Shown: piece by piece, positions 35,101 to 47,353 of the stretch
Numbering within the stretch: position 1 is the stretch's first letter
How the letters are laid out: every line of letters begins with the position of its first letter
Source of the DNA: Kwoniella bestiolae CBS 10118
Taxonomy: Eukaryota > Basidiomycota > Tremellomycetes > Tremellales > Cryptococcaceae
Length of the DNA: 64,000 nucleotides
Assembly: GCF_000512585.2 (NCBI RefSeq)
Contig: NC_089241.1
Location: forward strand, 4,978,001 to 5,042,000
Direction of reading: 5' to 3'
The notes under the pieces: generated by a model
Database searches by the model: none
What the model saw: only the letters and a program-made list of their open reading frames with translations
What the model was told of the DNA's origin: nothing
Program-made: the position numbers and the translations under genes

Positions 35101-37382
35101 ATGTTCACTGGCAACTGATGAAAGTTCCGACTCGTCTTCTCCAGGAACCAAACCAGTTTTTGTAGACTTGGTCTTGGATTTCGATTTCGACTTGGAGGTT
35201 GGTGCGGGTGCTTCAGGAGGGATATATTCCTCTTCTTCCCATTCTTCACCGCTTTCATCCAGTTCTTCCTCGCTATCATCATCGTCGTCATCATCATCAT
35301 CATCCGAATTCCATCCTACCCAGCTGTCCTCGCCTACACCTTCTATACCCAGTCCGTAACCATCTGCAGCTGCGAAAGCGTTGAACGCAGGCGGTGCGCG
35401 AGCGGCCATAGATGCTGCAGAGGATGGACCGGGGCCAGGTTCACCATAGAATTCTTGGTAGCCCACTTCGCTTGCAGGGAGGTTATACGGGTATGGCAAG
35501 TCTTCAGTGAGGTCGGGAGTGACGCCATCGAGTGCGTAATGTGTGTATGTGGGTGAAGAGACGGGAGAGGGAGGAAGGACGAAAGAGAAGATTCGGGTAG
35601 CAATTTGGATCTGGGAGCTGCCGGATGTAGATTCGCTATGAGCATACAGCTAGGGCCACTTGGAAGTCCCACGAGCAAACAGGAAAAGCAGGAATACTAC
35701 TCACCCTTGAGCAAGAGGTACGATAGAACCTTTAACAAAGTACCTGTCATCCACCCAAGCCCCATTTCTCCCAAATATCTCCAAACAGAAATGACCCAGA
35801 TCTGCTCTGTACTCGATCTTAGCATGGTTTCTAGACACGGACTTCAATGGTCCTAAATCCACATCGACGTGTTCAACTGGTGCAGAAGATTTGGTTGGTG
35901 GAGGTGGTGGAGGGGGCGGAGGGGGCGGAGGAGCGAGTTCATCCAACTGTTCAAGTTTGACTTGACTCAGGTCTAGATCCATTTGAGGGAAATCAGTGTC
36001 GGCCATATGTGAGCCGTCCAACACCATATCCATGTTCGGATTGGTGGGATCCTCCATATTTCCTTGTTGGACCGGTTGCACCGATTCGATATGTGATTCT
36101 TCAACTTCCATCGGTAGAGCCTGAGCCTGAGACGTCTCTATAGGTTCTGACTTGACGGGAAGATCCTCATGACTTTGAGAATGAGATCTTGATGGATTCG
36201 ACTCAGGTTCAACACTTTGCTGAGCACTTGCAGTCAGATTCTGTTCAATCTTAACAGCTTCTGCCAGTTCCTCTAAGACTCCAAATTCGCCCATGTCGAT
36301 GTCCGGATAATCCTCGTCATGCAGGAAAGACAAATCAGGTGGCATCGAGTGATCTATCATCCCCTCACTCTGAGCCCGAGGAGGCATCGCGAATCCATCG
36401 TTGAGGAATTCCGTCGATAAGGGTGCGGAAGAAGGATGGGGTGGGGAGAGTGGAGGCACGGAGAATGAGGTATGCTGTTGAATTGGCGGTGTAGGAAATT
36501 CTACAAATGGCGGAATTGAGACACTGGGGATGTCATTGAGGAGTGGAAGTGATTGTGAAGGGATTGATGGTGGTGAGGGCTGATTGGGATCCAATGGCGG
36601 GTTTATCGGTACGGAGGGCGCTGTTATCGAAGGAGGAGGCAGGACGGCACCATTACGATCCTAAGTCGAGTGACAAGTATCAGCCGACGTATTCTTTTCA
36701 CTTGACAGTGCTCATGTTCCCTTCATCCTCTTCAACTCCGTTTACACTCGTCTCCGACTGCTCCTGACAGATCCGCCTGATGTTTCTATACAATCCTATT
36801 TGCGTTTTCCTGTCAATCCTCCTCCACCAACCTCTACCGTCATTTCGCTTGCCTATCTCCCATATACGCTATCCCGATCATCAGACACCTTGCTCCTCCG
36901 ACAAAAGGCCTTTACCGCATGCTCCCTCCTTAACCAATATCTCATAAACATGCCCTCTAACACCCTCCTAACCCTTATCCCCCTTATCCGCTCTCTCCGT
37001 TCCATTATCCCAAAAAAACAGGATCACTCACAGTATTCCTCCCAATCATCACAGCAAGCGTCCTAACATAGTACGAGAACCCCGTGACCTCATCTCCAAA
37101 TTGCAACTTGTAATACGCAGGCTTCGGATCCGTCTTGGACTTATCAACAGGTAATGAGGTCAGATTTGGGATGGGGGGATACCAACCGCCTTCCACCTGT
37201 GGAGGAGGTGGAGGAAAGTCTCCCAATCCCATGTCCATGGTAATCGGAAGATCCAGACTTGACATTCCTGCTCCCGTTAAGTCGAGATTATCTACTGGGA
37301 CCGCTTGGAAGGGATTGACATCGAGCCCGTTGGAAGAGGAAGACACATTGACATCTTGGACTTGTGATGGTAGGTCCGACAT
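32164..37382 (-). CDS. FHL1-like transcription factor: split FHA domain plus forkhead domain
   Basis: Very large, mostly disordered nuclear protein. Exon 1 (MSDLPSQVQDVN...) ends in the first FHA strands, PAYYKLQFGDEVTGFSYYVR then VMIGRNT. After an intron of about 370 bases (36661 to about 37028), exon 2 begins with a Pro/Ser-rich stretch of some 200 residues and only then resumes the FHA core VDLGPLKSVSRNHAKIEYRADLGHFCLEIFGRNGAWVDD. Exon 3 (SQIQIATRIFSFVLPP) completes it, then come long acidic (D/E) and Lys-rich runs, Pro/Gln-rich sequence, and a forkhead domain: QTFATIIHRSLQCLPRGRGTLGEV, WQNSIRHNLSLNKAFLKVPR. A Lys/Arg/Glu helix and Ala/Pro/Thr-rich tail follow. The FHA-then-forkhead order and FHA sequence match Fhl1, which controls ribosomal protein genes in yeasts. 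Confidence 0.85.
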
Positions 37383-38137
37383 GGATTGAGAGCGAGACTC
37401 GAACCTTCTCGATGGACCCTCTGTCTGCCTTTACCTGTACGAAAAGGTCAAGGAGAGGGATCTACCGAGGATGGTCGAGTGTTGTTTTGATCTACTTGTA
37501 AAACGTGGGTCGGGGTAGAAGGATAAACAAGGGAAGTGGGTGGGTGTTGAGTTCCGGGTGGATTCCTCCAAAGGCTTCTAGTTCGTCTCGAGGGTATACT
37601 GCTGTAGCTATATAGCGTTGATGTTGATGATGATAGTGGACAGTATATGACAACGATCAACAACAATGATACTTATCAAAATTACTTTTGTGTATCTTCA
37701 TCTTCATCTCCTGATAATTGACGTTCCCGGAAGATTGACCCGGCATCAGATCAAAATTTTACAAAATTCCAAATAAAGTAAAAAACCTGGAAAAATCAGG
37801 GGCTAGTTTTCTGAGAAAACTAGGTTGTACATACCTCGCGATTGATTTTTAGTGTCTAGCATGAGGAATGAGCGTTTTCTATCTGATATCTGATGATGAA
37901 GGTGCATATACAAGTGATAGACACCGAAGTGATGAATTAGTATTGCATGATCTGTTCACATGGACTACATAGTATACGCATATTCTGAACATAAGTATTA
38001 TCGACACTCTTTCTCATGACAGAAAATGACAGATGGGAAGTAATGATAGAAATAAGCTACAACAAATGACTCATACAACACCACATGATACATACCCACT
38101 ACTCATCAGACATGTTGTTCTGTCTACCACAGACAAC
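37383..38137. other. intergenic, FHL1-like upstream region
   Basis: Long upstream region of the FHL1-like gene plus 3' flank of the next minus-strand gene. Contains inverted-repeat-like AGTTTTCTGAGAAAACT at about 37805-37821. No gene supported. Confidence 0.45.
37805..37821. repeat. perfect short inverted repeat AGTTTTC-tga-GAAAACT
   Basis: A 7-base arm either side of a 3-base centre, in the region upstream of the FHL1-like gene. It could be a dimeric factor site or a chance palindrome. Confidence 0.5.
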
Positions 38138-40692
38138 CTAAGGAACCAGCTCAGCAGCCTCGCGATCATGCTCTTGATCCCAATCCCCATCGTAGTCCAT
38201 GCTAGCTGATTGAGACTGAGATGATTGGGGAAGTTGAGGGTTTCCACCTTCTCCATCGATGCGTTCAGTGGTACTGATGGTCGTAGACTGACTCGAGAAT
38301 CTGGATAATCCATCCCTACCAGACTTGAACTCTCTTTTGGGTTTGATAGGAGTAGCACCAGGCGAATCTCCAATCTCAATCACACTGTCCTTCCTAACCC
38401 TCATCTTCGCTTTAGGCGTGACCATATTCATTGCACCCTCCTCGTCCCCCTCTATAGTCTCATATTTCTCCCTCCTCGCTCGTTCTTTCCTAATCTTCTT
38501 CAACCTCCCCTTCTTGTCCTCTTTGCCCTCCATCAACTCGCTCAAGATACCTTTCGAATCCTCATCGTCCTCCCTAAACTTCCACATCCCATAATTAACG
38601 CTTTCCTTCCTGATTCTCTCAGCCTCCACATACTCGGTGGGAGATTTTTGGTCATCCATGATGAGTAAGATCGAAGCTTCGGGCACCAACACATGAGTGA
38701 CGAATTCGGTCCAGCTTAGCGGGTCGATCGTAGGTGGGTTGAGCGATTTCGTCAACCATGGGTAATATCCCCATTTTCTCATGGAGAGGAAATGATCGAT
38801 CAGAATGATTCTTCCGAGATCACCGTAGCTACACATTACCCAGAGATAAGTCAGTCTTGACACGTTCCCTTCCTCATTTCGACACCCAACACAACACAAG
38901 ATCAAGACAGATGAACAGACAAAAAAGAAAAAGAAAACTCACTATCCAGGTTTCACAGCCTCCAAATTCTCAGGCTTAGACTGCCATTTTATACCTCCCC
39001 AAACATCCTTCCCGACCTCTTCAATCTCCCTGATCACCCTCCTAAACACCTCTGACGTCGAGGGGTTCAGAACGATCTCATCCAGTCTATATCTGATCTC
39101 ACCATCTTCCAACCTCTTATTCAGATTCGCAAAGTCGATAGACTCGGGATAACCCGCTCGTATACCAAGAGGAATGACTGAAGTTTCTGCGTGGTGCAGC
39201 CCGCAGAATTCGATATGCCTCTGCCAGCTGAGCTCTCTTGCGTTGGGATTGGATTCGGTGGGCTTGGGAGTGGAGAGCGCATGGAGTTCTTCTTGTTGAC
39301 GAAGGAGATTAGGGGAAGGGTTGGAAGGGAAGGGTCCATAGCAGTACTATAACATTATTCGAAGATCAGTCCAAATCGCACAATCTGATATCGAGAGATG
39401 TAGTTCTTCTTGACTCACAGGACACAGCTCCGTTTTGCTTCGGAATGGGACTGTTCGAGCGAAAGAATTGTCAGCCGATATCAAGGAGAAGAAAAAGTGG
39501 ATGAGTACCTCACCAAGGTACTTCCTTTCCTCCTCAGTCAATTCTTCATCTTCTTCGGCAACTTCCTCCAGCATCTTGGAGATATCGATGCTATAAAGCC
39601 ATAAGACGTATCAGTCAAGCTCCGTTCACGCTGAGAACGATAGAAACACTACGATGTCAGAATCGACCACTGAACTCACTGTTCCTCCGTCTGCTCCTCC
39701 TGGTAATCCCCATCCCTCCTCAACTTACTCAAATGAGCAAAGAACGCCGTCCCCCCCAAACTATCCCTCTTACGTTCCTTCTCTTCTTCCTTCCTCTTCT
39801 TCCTCTCTGCTTTTCTACGTTTCCTCTCCTCCTCGTCCGTCTCTTCCTCAGACGTATCATCGTCGACTACCTTCCTACCCTTAGGTCTAGGTATTTCTTC
39901 ATTCGTTCTTCTCTTCTTCTTATTCTTTTTGTCTATCTCATCCTCACTTGATCTCTTCTTCCCCTTCAATTTGCCATTGGGCGTACCATCCTCATCCTCC
40001 GAGTCAGGTACCAACACCTTCTTCTTCTTCTTTATAGGCGATGGAGATCCCTTGATAGGTGAGGAACTTCCAGTCTGAGATCCAGATCGATAGTCGTCAT
40101 ACCCCCTATGCATATTCGCAGGAGGAGTATTACCCAGACTCATCTCATCTTCCGACCCCGAATGGGCGGATAAAGATACAGATTCTTCTCTTGAAAGGAT
40201 CCTCGTTCCTCTGCCCCTCGCCGGCGTATCTCTGACTTTGGATTTATCCTTCTTCTTCTCGCCATTCTTGATTGTTGAGGTCGAGGACGATCCTTTGCCA
40301 TTGATCACCTTGTCTGTATCTTTGTCCTTGTCCTTGTTCTTCGAATTGACATACTCCATCTTATCAAACGTCCTATCAAGGTCCCTCGACGATTGCTGCA
40401 GGCCCTGGAAGAATGCCGTGGGGTTATTAGAGTTGGAGCCGGTTCGTTTGATCTCTTTGGTGGTGGTGGTGGATGAAGAAGCTTTAGCATTAGATTTGAC
40501 AGTAGATGAGGAGGAAGTGGTGGGTTTGGTCTTGCTTTTAGAAGTTGAGGTGGAAGTGGCCGTCGGTCGAGCCTTGGGTTTACTGACTGACACCCTCGAG
40601 GGTTTGGTCAAGTCCATACCGAACATGTCCATGGTGTTGGATGTAGATTTGGTGAATGACTGGGATGAAGAGTGGATCAGGAAACCCTCCAT
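38138..40692 (-). CDS. RTC4-like protein (restriction of telomere capping 4 domain)
   Basis: The N-terminal 300 residues or so are low-complexity and charged: Ser/Thr/Lys runs, KKKKKVLVPDSEDEDG, KKNKKKRRTNEEIPRPKGRK, then an acidic-basic helix EERKRRKAERKKRKEEE; several KKRK-type stretches suit nuclear import. After introns near 39.4-39.6 kb comes the recognisable domain: RHIEFCGLHHAETSVIPLG, IRAGYPESIDFANLNKRLE, YRLDEIVLNP, and, after the intron near 38830, YGDLGRIILIDHFLSM, FVTHVLVPEASILLIMDD. These match the fungal RTC4 C-terminal domain, whose molecular role is unknown (named from a yeast telomere-capping screen). The tail is again disordered, with KPKREFKSGRDG and an acidic end. The start at 40692 is the first ATG of the long open frame. 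Confidence 0.78.
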
Positions 40693-41083
40693 GCTCTGGT
40701 ATGGGAGGCAGAGGGGAAAGGTTGGTTATGACTCGTGGGTGGTGTGTGGTGCATGTAATGGAGAGAGTGGTAAGCTGAGATGCGAAACTAATTAGACTGA
40801 TGGTATGATGTGGGTGATGGCATTATGCAGAGGTGTGCGCGATATGTTGATTGATGATAGAAAGAAGGAGGAAGGAAGAAGGAAGAAGAAAGGAAGTAGA
40901 AGCAATCATCCCATCCCATCTTTTGAACTTTCAACGCGTTCAACATGCAACATGATGAAATATAACTCCGACGGAATTAATCAGGCACACCCACACCCAC
41001 ACACACGATGTTATCGAAAGTGAAAATGGAAATGGGGTCTGTGCGTGTTTCATATTCATTCATGTATGTGTATAAGGACAAAT

Positions 41084-41087
<4 letters not shown>

Positions 41088-41115
<28 letters not shown>
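41088..41115. repeat. (TA)n microsatellite
   Basis: Uninterrupted AT dinucleotides, about 14 units, in the 3' flank of the gene at 41276. Confidence 0.9.
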
Positions 41116-41220
41116 CAATTGTGAGAGAACGGACAGACAGTACAACAGTAAGTAATCAAATCATACCAAAACCCGAAGTCCCATTGTGAGAAACAAAAGA
41201 AACATATCAAATACTAGTAT

Positions 41221-41256
41221 ATCAAAATCAAAATCAAAATCAAAATCAAAATCAAC
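41221..41256. repeat. (ATCAAA)n hexamer repeat
   Basis: Five perfect ATCAAA units and one degenerate unit just downstream of the stop codon of the minus-strand gene, so probably in its 3' UTR. Confidence 0.9.
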
Positions 41257-41275
41257 ATCAGATCTATAATACGCT

Positions 41276-43958
41276 TTACGGTTCATACCGAGGTAAGAAG
41301 ACCGGACCAGAGCCAGAGCCAGATCGAGCAGGCAAAGCATTCAAGAAAGTAGCGTCAACTTCAGAATCGCGTCGTTGTCCTTCCTCGTCCTCTTCTTCTT
41401 CCACCAGTTCTCTGCTCGGAGCAGGAGCATCCGCCAACGTCTCTTCTTCCTCTTGCTCTTGGTGGGTTTGGTGGTCCATCGAGATCGTGTGGGAACGCGA
41501 AGTGGTAGGTGAAATAGCCTCCTCATCTGGATCGAACGACGGCGCGGAAGGTCCAGTAGAAACTTCGTTCACCTCTTCATCATCTAACATCGGCGGAGCA
41601 GACGGTATGTCCTGATTTGAATCGTTCCCCAACCGACCCATGACTGGCGGGGCAGAAGGCAATAGATGCGACGTATCGACCTCTCCAGGAGAGCGGGGCG
41701 AGGGGATATCGTTCAATCTGGATGATAATCGAGCATTAAGCCTAGGAGGAGCGGGTAACAGCCCTTGTCCATCTGTTTCGATGGCCGTTGTCGGAGGAGA
41801 AGAAGGGATATGGAGATGCGATTCGTCCAGCTGTTCGAATCCCTGTTCATCGACTTGAACAGTTGGTGCAGAAGGTCCTTCTCCCATATCTCCCTCTCTT
41901 TCACCGTCAGGTTCAGACCTGTTGACAGGAGGAGCAGAAGCGCCCAGTCGCAGTCTCTCCAACACACGCTTATCATCCGTGGCAACGTGTCTAATCCTTT
42001 CTTCCCTCTCCGTGTCCCGCGCTTCATCCTCTTCCACAGGAGGTTCCACCAATCTCGATTTACCCTCGCTTCGTGATACGACGGCCAGGGCAATCTCACC
42101 GTCCTCAGTAGCTGGAGCAGGGTAATATCCTGGTGCTTGAGTCTTCTCCGTTCCGTGCATTACCACTGGAGGATCGGCTGGAGTTGTGTGCGGCAGAGCG
42201 TGGGATGGGCCAGCCGAGGACGATGATGATGATGGACCGTTGATGACGGGGGTATGACGGGGTAACGAGCGGATCGACGCTGGTCGATAGGCAGGCGGGA
42301 AGTGGGGTATCGAGGTTTGAGGATTGATACCTGATTGTCCGGGCATGGAAGAACCTTCTTCGGCAGTTGAGATCTGAGGCTGAACAGCATCTCCACCATT
42401 ATCCGCACCTCTGCCAGAATCGATTGAAGATCTGATTGATCGACTATCCTCCTCTTCCTCATTTCTATTAAGCGTACTAGTCGGAGAAGTCGATTGGACT
42501 GCATCAACCCCCTCAACAGGTTTATCTTCCTCTTCCTCCGTCACATTCCCAACACCTCCTTCAGCACTCGTACGACCCTCCACCACCTCATCGTCATCAT
42601 CGTCCACCGTCTTCTCACCGCCCTTGTTCCTATTCTTCCTCTTCCTCAACCCAAGACGCGAATTCCATACCCTAACTTTATTCTTAGCCAATCCAGCTTG
42701 GCCGTTCTTCTTCTTCTTGGCCAAATGCTGATTCTCCAATTCCTTCAGTTTCTCCTTGAAAATCACTTCGGTATTTCCGCCATTACCATGATTCAGATCC
42801 TCTTCTCGGATACCCGCTGCTGCTAGAGCCTTTCGTCGTAGTCGCTCTTTCGCTCGTTTCCGCTTACGATGTTTCTTACGTCGATTGAGCACGATACTGT
42901 ACAAATGGGTCAGTATTGCTGCTGTGCTGACTGGCAAGAGGTGAAGGAGTCGGGGGGGGGGGACGTACAATACGATTAAAGCTACTATGCCCGTTGCTAG
43001 TATCACACTTGCTATGGATATCAGGGGTACTTTGTATATACTTGTTCGATTTGACGATACACCCCAACTAAAGATTATCTAATCGTTAATTTACGACAAT
43101 CGCGCACAAGGAGAGGGGGAGAACTCACCCATTGGGTAATACAGACTCCACAGCATACGAGGGAGCAGTCACAGTAGGTTGAGCATCGCCCGTCGTTCCC
43201 TCTCCATCATCATCTGCGAATATCGGTCCAGGGGTTGCCGTCTGAAATCGAATAGAATCAGATATCAGCACCGCATGACAGTAAGGTAGCACAGCTGCAC
43301 TTGAGATGAAAGAGACTATGTGGTAGGTAGGACTCACAGCGACCTGTCTCCCATAGAGACTCCAACCTCCCTCAGCTCTTATCCAATGCCCTTCCTCATG
43401 CCTAGTCAATAAGTACGGCAAGACCGTCTCGTCCACGTACGTATTCTGCGTAGGAAGTACCGAGGGGGTAGAGACAGAGGTGAGATATTGGATATGCCGT
43501 TGTTGATCAAACGACGATGTCGATGGATCAGCGGAAGAGGACGTTGAGATGAGATTCGAGGTGGTTGTCGGTGAAGGTGATCGTGGCAATAGACGCCGCG
43601 AGCGTATACGTGTAGGTGGTGGAGCGGCGGAGGTAGTTGGAAGAAAGGGTAGAAGGAAGAGAGGGAGGAATGATGAGATCGGAGTTGTAAATCGACGTGA
43701 TCGAGTGCGTTGGTCTGGTGAAGGTTGAACACATATTTCACATTCACACATTCCCGGATCCATGCTCCCATCGTCATCTTCAGAAGACGGTAGACATATT
43801 GATGGGGATGGACGTGGACGACGAGGACGAGTACGAGTACGTGATGGTCCAGCATCTACATTATCCAACCGTATTCCCATCGCCATCTCCCCGTACGCAC
43901 CCGAGATGCCAGTTCCTATACCTTCCCTCCCCCAATCCCTATCGGTGGTTATTGTCAT
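41276..43958 (-). CDS. membrane protein with long cytosolic tail containing four PSAP motifs
   Basis: No named family recognised. The N-terminal part (MTITTDRDWGREG...) has a CECEIC cysteine cluster, then a hydrophobic stretch (SSFLPLFLLPFLPTTSA, about residues 92-108) that could be an internal signal or anchor, and a Ser/Thr-rich segment. After introns near 43.2-43.4 kb and 43.1 kb a clear membrane helix follows, VPLISIASVILATGIVALIVLY, then a strongly basic stop-transfer (LNRRKKHRKRKRAKERLRRKAL). The tail of some 500 residues is disordered and acidic, with PSAP in GPSAPTV, LPSAPPV, IPSAPPM and GPSAPSF plus near-copies (ASAPPV, PSSPPT). PSAP is the known ligand of the Tsg101/Vps23 UEV domain of ESCRT-I. 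Type I topology is inferred from the positive residues after the helix. A G10 run lies in the intron at about 42953-42962. Confidence 0.72.
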
Positions 43959-45448
43959 ATCCTGTCTAAAGCATTAGGGGGTGTCTTCAAACGCAAGGCA
44001 GAGTGGATGAGATGTGATGTCGGTTTGATGGTGATATATCGATGGTTGAGTTGTCGTAGTTTGCGAGGAAAAGGGGGCGATGAGGAGTGTATTGGATGGA
44101 ACGATTACAATCACTTTTCACTTTATTTTTAGATACAATTACTGTGAACAAGTAGGATCTTATTCCTTTTAATCGTGGTGGGGTGAGATGATGTATGAAG
44201 ATTTATTGTCGTAAGTGTGTGGTGTATAGTAGTAATTGATGATTATTTATAGAATACAGCTGAATGAATCTAAGACAAAGCAGAGGTTGGGTAGGTTTCT
44301 TCTGTTTTCGGCTTAATCTCTCTCTTAATCTCTTGTTGTCAACGCTCCTCGTATGCACTTTTATTAATCTTCAGATCGATGCTACTCGTATGTTGATCTG
44401 ACCTTCTGAAGTAATGATGTGATGTATCGAATGTCCATGTATGTTAATGATGATGAGGATTGATGAGGTATGATAAAAGAAAGGAGAAGGTGCTATATAT
44501 GGATGGGATTAAAAATAACTACACTCTTAACTCTGCATGTGTTTGTTCTATACTAGGTGGCCACTCATACTCTGATTAATCCGTCGTTGCATCTCGCGTC
44601 TTTTGTCTTTTCTGCGTCTGCATCACTCCGATGACCCCGTTCGTTCCCCGCTCGCACTATCCTCGGACATGGGCAATGAGTACCAAATTCATACATTCAT
44701 ACAGTACAGTATGCATCAACCATATCCATAATCATTGTTAGGAGTACAACCACAAGCACGACCTTCAACGCAATTAAGAAGAGAAAGAGAAAACGTATTC
44801 TCCAGACAGAGCTATAATTAATCCCTCCAATCCTCTTAGCGCTGATCGCTCCTCCCAAGGTTGAGAGTACATACCTGTGAGCAGAACGGGAAGGAGGGGG
44901 GGAAAGAAGGAAACGTAAAACGGTAACACAAGTTGGAACTTGGGTGTTTTGGTATAAAAGTGGTAAAAATCCACAGCACACACACCATGTTCCTGACTTT
45001 CCCTTTTTTCTGGTTTTTACCCTTGTCTCGTTTTGTATTCAATTTTGTTTTTGTCGGGTCTCTCCTGCCCCGCCCAACGGCCCGGTCTGAGATGGTATTG
45101 AGGGGATGGCATCATCACGCGGGGGTCTTAAAATAACTTTTTGCGTGGTACTGCTGAATGCCGTTAGCCTTAAACCACCCTAAAACCGATAATTGACAGA
45201 GCACCCTCATGTCGATCCTACTCGTGGTTGGTGTGGAGTATACCAATCACGACACTCACTCGACACCATCGCGTTGCTTGCTTGCTTGCTTGCGAGGCAT
45301 AGGCATAGCACGTAGGTGGGCCCGGAAGAGCACTGACAAGTGGATGCCTGAGCTTGCAGCGAAGGAGTATGGTGGATGCAAGTCAACATACACATTCCTT
45401 GAAAATGGGTTGAGATGTTCCGAAAGAATGCAACATGCATATCACCTA
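43959..45448. other. 1.5-kb gap, no supported gene
   Basis: Upstream region of the PSAP protein gene on the left and 3' flank of the MFS gene on the right. Open frames near 44.7-45.1 kb are hydrophobic by composition but lack a plausible gene structure. A (TTGC)n run lies at about 45275-45292. Confidence 0.45.
45275..45292. repeat. (TTGC)n tetranucleotide run
   Basis: About four consecutive TTGC units in the 3' flank of the MFS gene. Confidence 0.75.
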
Positions 45449-47353
45449 TCATCTATCACCACCTTCCTCTCTCTTCTTCCTCCATGAAGGTCCGAACCTC
45501 ATCTGCACCCCCACCAACCCCATGGACAGAACCATCCCCGCAAGCCAAATCATGAAGCTCGCTCCGACCCCTATCCCCCGGATGGAAGGCTCAATCGTCC
45601 CAGTCGCAAGGGCGCCTACCAGACATCTCCCCAAATTGAGCGCAGCAGTTGCGGACGCGCTGTTCCCAGGGAAGATATCCACCAGGAATGTGGAGATGAC
45701 ACTTTGGATAGACATGGCCGACCAGGCCAACGTGAAGCTCGCAATGATTGGTATGGATATATGCGAGTGCTTGTCTATCGTCCATGCGAATATTATTATC
45801 GACGACCATTGTATAGGGGCCCAGAGGTAGAGTGTGCGTAGCCGAGCTTTCTCAATTGGGAATTCCCCTTCCCTTTCTCCCTTGTGGTTCGCATTTGCAT
45901 CTCCTGAGAGATTCGAACCTTGAGCGAAGGATCTTTGGATCTTCTTGTAATCCCTATCCAAGATCTTGCCAGTACTCAACGTCCCTATCATACATCCCGC
46001 TCCGTTTGCCAGGAACGTCAATCCAATTTGGATATCCGCCAGGCCATATATCTGAGAGAACAAGGTCGATTGGATGGTAAGTGTCATTTGCCAGGTAGCG
46101 TAATGGACAGATAAGAAGATCAAGACGCAGATTACTTCTTTCTGAAAGAGTATTCGGATTGGTGCCATGAAATCGATTTTCAATTCCTTCTTTTCGTTAT
46201 TCCTATGCCCACCAGAAGTTGGAGGCGGAGATGGTTGATCCTGATCTCGATTCGCAATATATTTTTCGAACGGCGTCCTAGCCTGTTTGTAAGGCAGTCT
46301 AGACCCATTCCCCACAATCGATCTTAATGTCTCTGGTAAGAACAGTACCAGGATTATAAGATATACGCCAGAGTAGATGGTGAGAAACCAAAAGATCGAT
46401 CTCCATCCCAAGGTATCTGCGAATATACCTCCCAGGACAGGTCCGATGGCTATATACAAGTGAGGCGGGATGTATCAGCGTGAATTCCTAAGGAGACTCG
46501 CAATAGGAATGATGCTGATAGGTTCTGAATTGTGGTGATCCAAATCCTAGTAGTAATAGACAGATAGGCGAAGCAGTGTTCATATGGTACTCACCCAACG
46601 GAGCCAACAAACCAGTTTGAAAAACCCCCATATACCCTCCCCTCTCCTCCCTTGTGGTGATATCACCTATCACCCCTGACCCAATCGCAATGGTACTTGC
46701 GCTTCCCGTACTTTGCAGACACCGTAGGATCAAGAGTTGGTAAAAGTGGTTGGAGAGGGCCAAGCCTATACACGCAGAGAGGAAGACGATGAATGTGCAA
46801 AGGAGGGTGAGTCGTCGACCGTATACGTCTGATACGGCGCTGAGTCGTCCAGTCAAGAATGGTCAGCTCATTGATCATCATTGGGACTATAAGTGTTGAT
46901 AGGAGAGAGGATCGATTGTCGCGGATCGAGAAAAGATCTAATGTGCATGACAAATAGGCTTCCAGTATACCAGCAACAATGGTTCGTGTCGACGCACGAT
47001 CTCACTCACCCCCAGAAAGTAGGCGAGATAGCTTGAAACACCATATAACCCGTTACAGTCAAATTGATATTTGCCTCTGTCGTCCCCAGACTAGCAGCTA
47101 TAGTGGGTATAGCTGGGAAATATATATTGGAAGCGAAACCGCTGAAGGTAGCTGAAATGGAAGCGAGAGCGATGATTAGGTGTTTCTGCTTCTTGCTGAA
47201 GGACGAGTACGGTGCGGTTGCTGCTGCTGTAGCTGGAGGAGATTGGATGACTGGTTCATTCTGAGTTGAATGAGCGGGTTCCAGATTTGTTGCCGCTGCT
47301 TTGGGTGGACCATGTTCGTGTGTTCTTGGGGTTGCAGGTGAGGTCTGGCTCAT
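45449..47353 (-). CDS. MFS drug:H+ antiporter, DHA1 family (Qdr/Aqr type)
   Basis: Twelve-helix plasma-membrane exporter candidate. The cytosolic N-terminus (MSQTSPATPRTHEHG) precedes helix 1, HLIIALASISATFSGFASNIYFPAIPTIAASLG, and INLTVTGYMVFQAISPTFWG, the DHA1 entry motif. After an intron comes motif A-like SDVYGRRLTLL, then LILRCLQSTGSASTIAIGSGVIGDI and REERGGYMG (motif B/D1 region), GLLAPLG; after the second intron motif C, AIGPVLGGIFADTLGWRSIFWFLTI, and LPETLR. A central hydrophilic loop of about 70 residues is followed by helices 7-12, including IQIGLTFLANGAGCMIGT and RCLVGALATGTIEP. Three main exons. The start at 47353 is chosen because the upstream ATG at 47599 would add an untypical leader. 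Substrates unknown; related proteins export drugs, polyamines or organic acids. Confidence 0.85.

Larger units (their letters stand above)
40693..41275. other. intergenic with two simple repeats
   Basis: Upstream region of the RTC4-like gene and 3' flank of the PSAP protein gene. It contains the TA run and the ATCAAA hexamer array listed separately; no gene seen. Confidence 0.5.

Noticed and set aside
34391..35359. 322-residue open frame on the plus strand rich in Phe, Ser and Val runs
   Set aside because: It is the mirror of the Lys/Glu/Asp and Pro low-complexity coding in the FHL1-like gene on the other strand; composition explains it.
37385..37405. GACTCGAACC stretch resembling a tRNA B-box
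   Set aside because: No matching A-box, stems or anticodon arm can be folded around it; no tRNA gene is supported in the window.
44697..45136. Several hydrophobic short frames that could be a small membrane protein
   Set aside because: Overlapping frames of similar length on both strands and Phe/Leu richness caused by TTT/CTT tracts; no gene structure.
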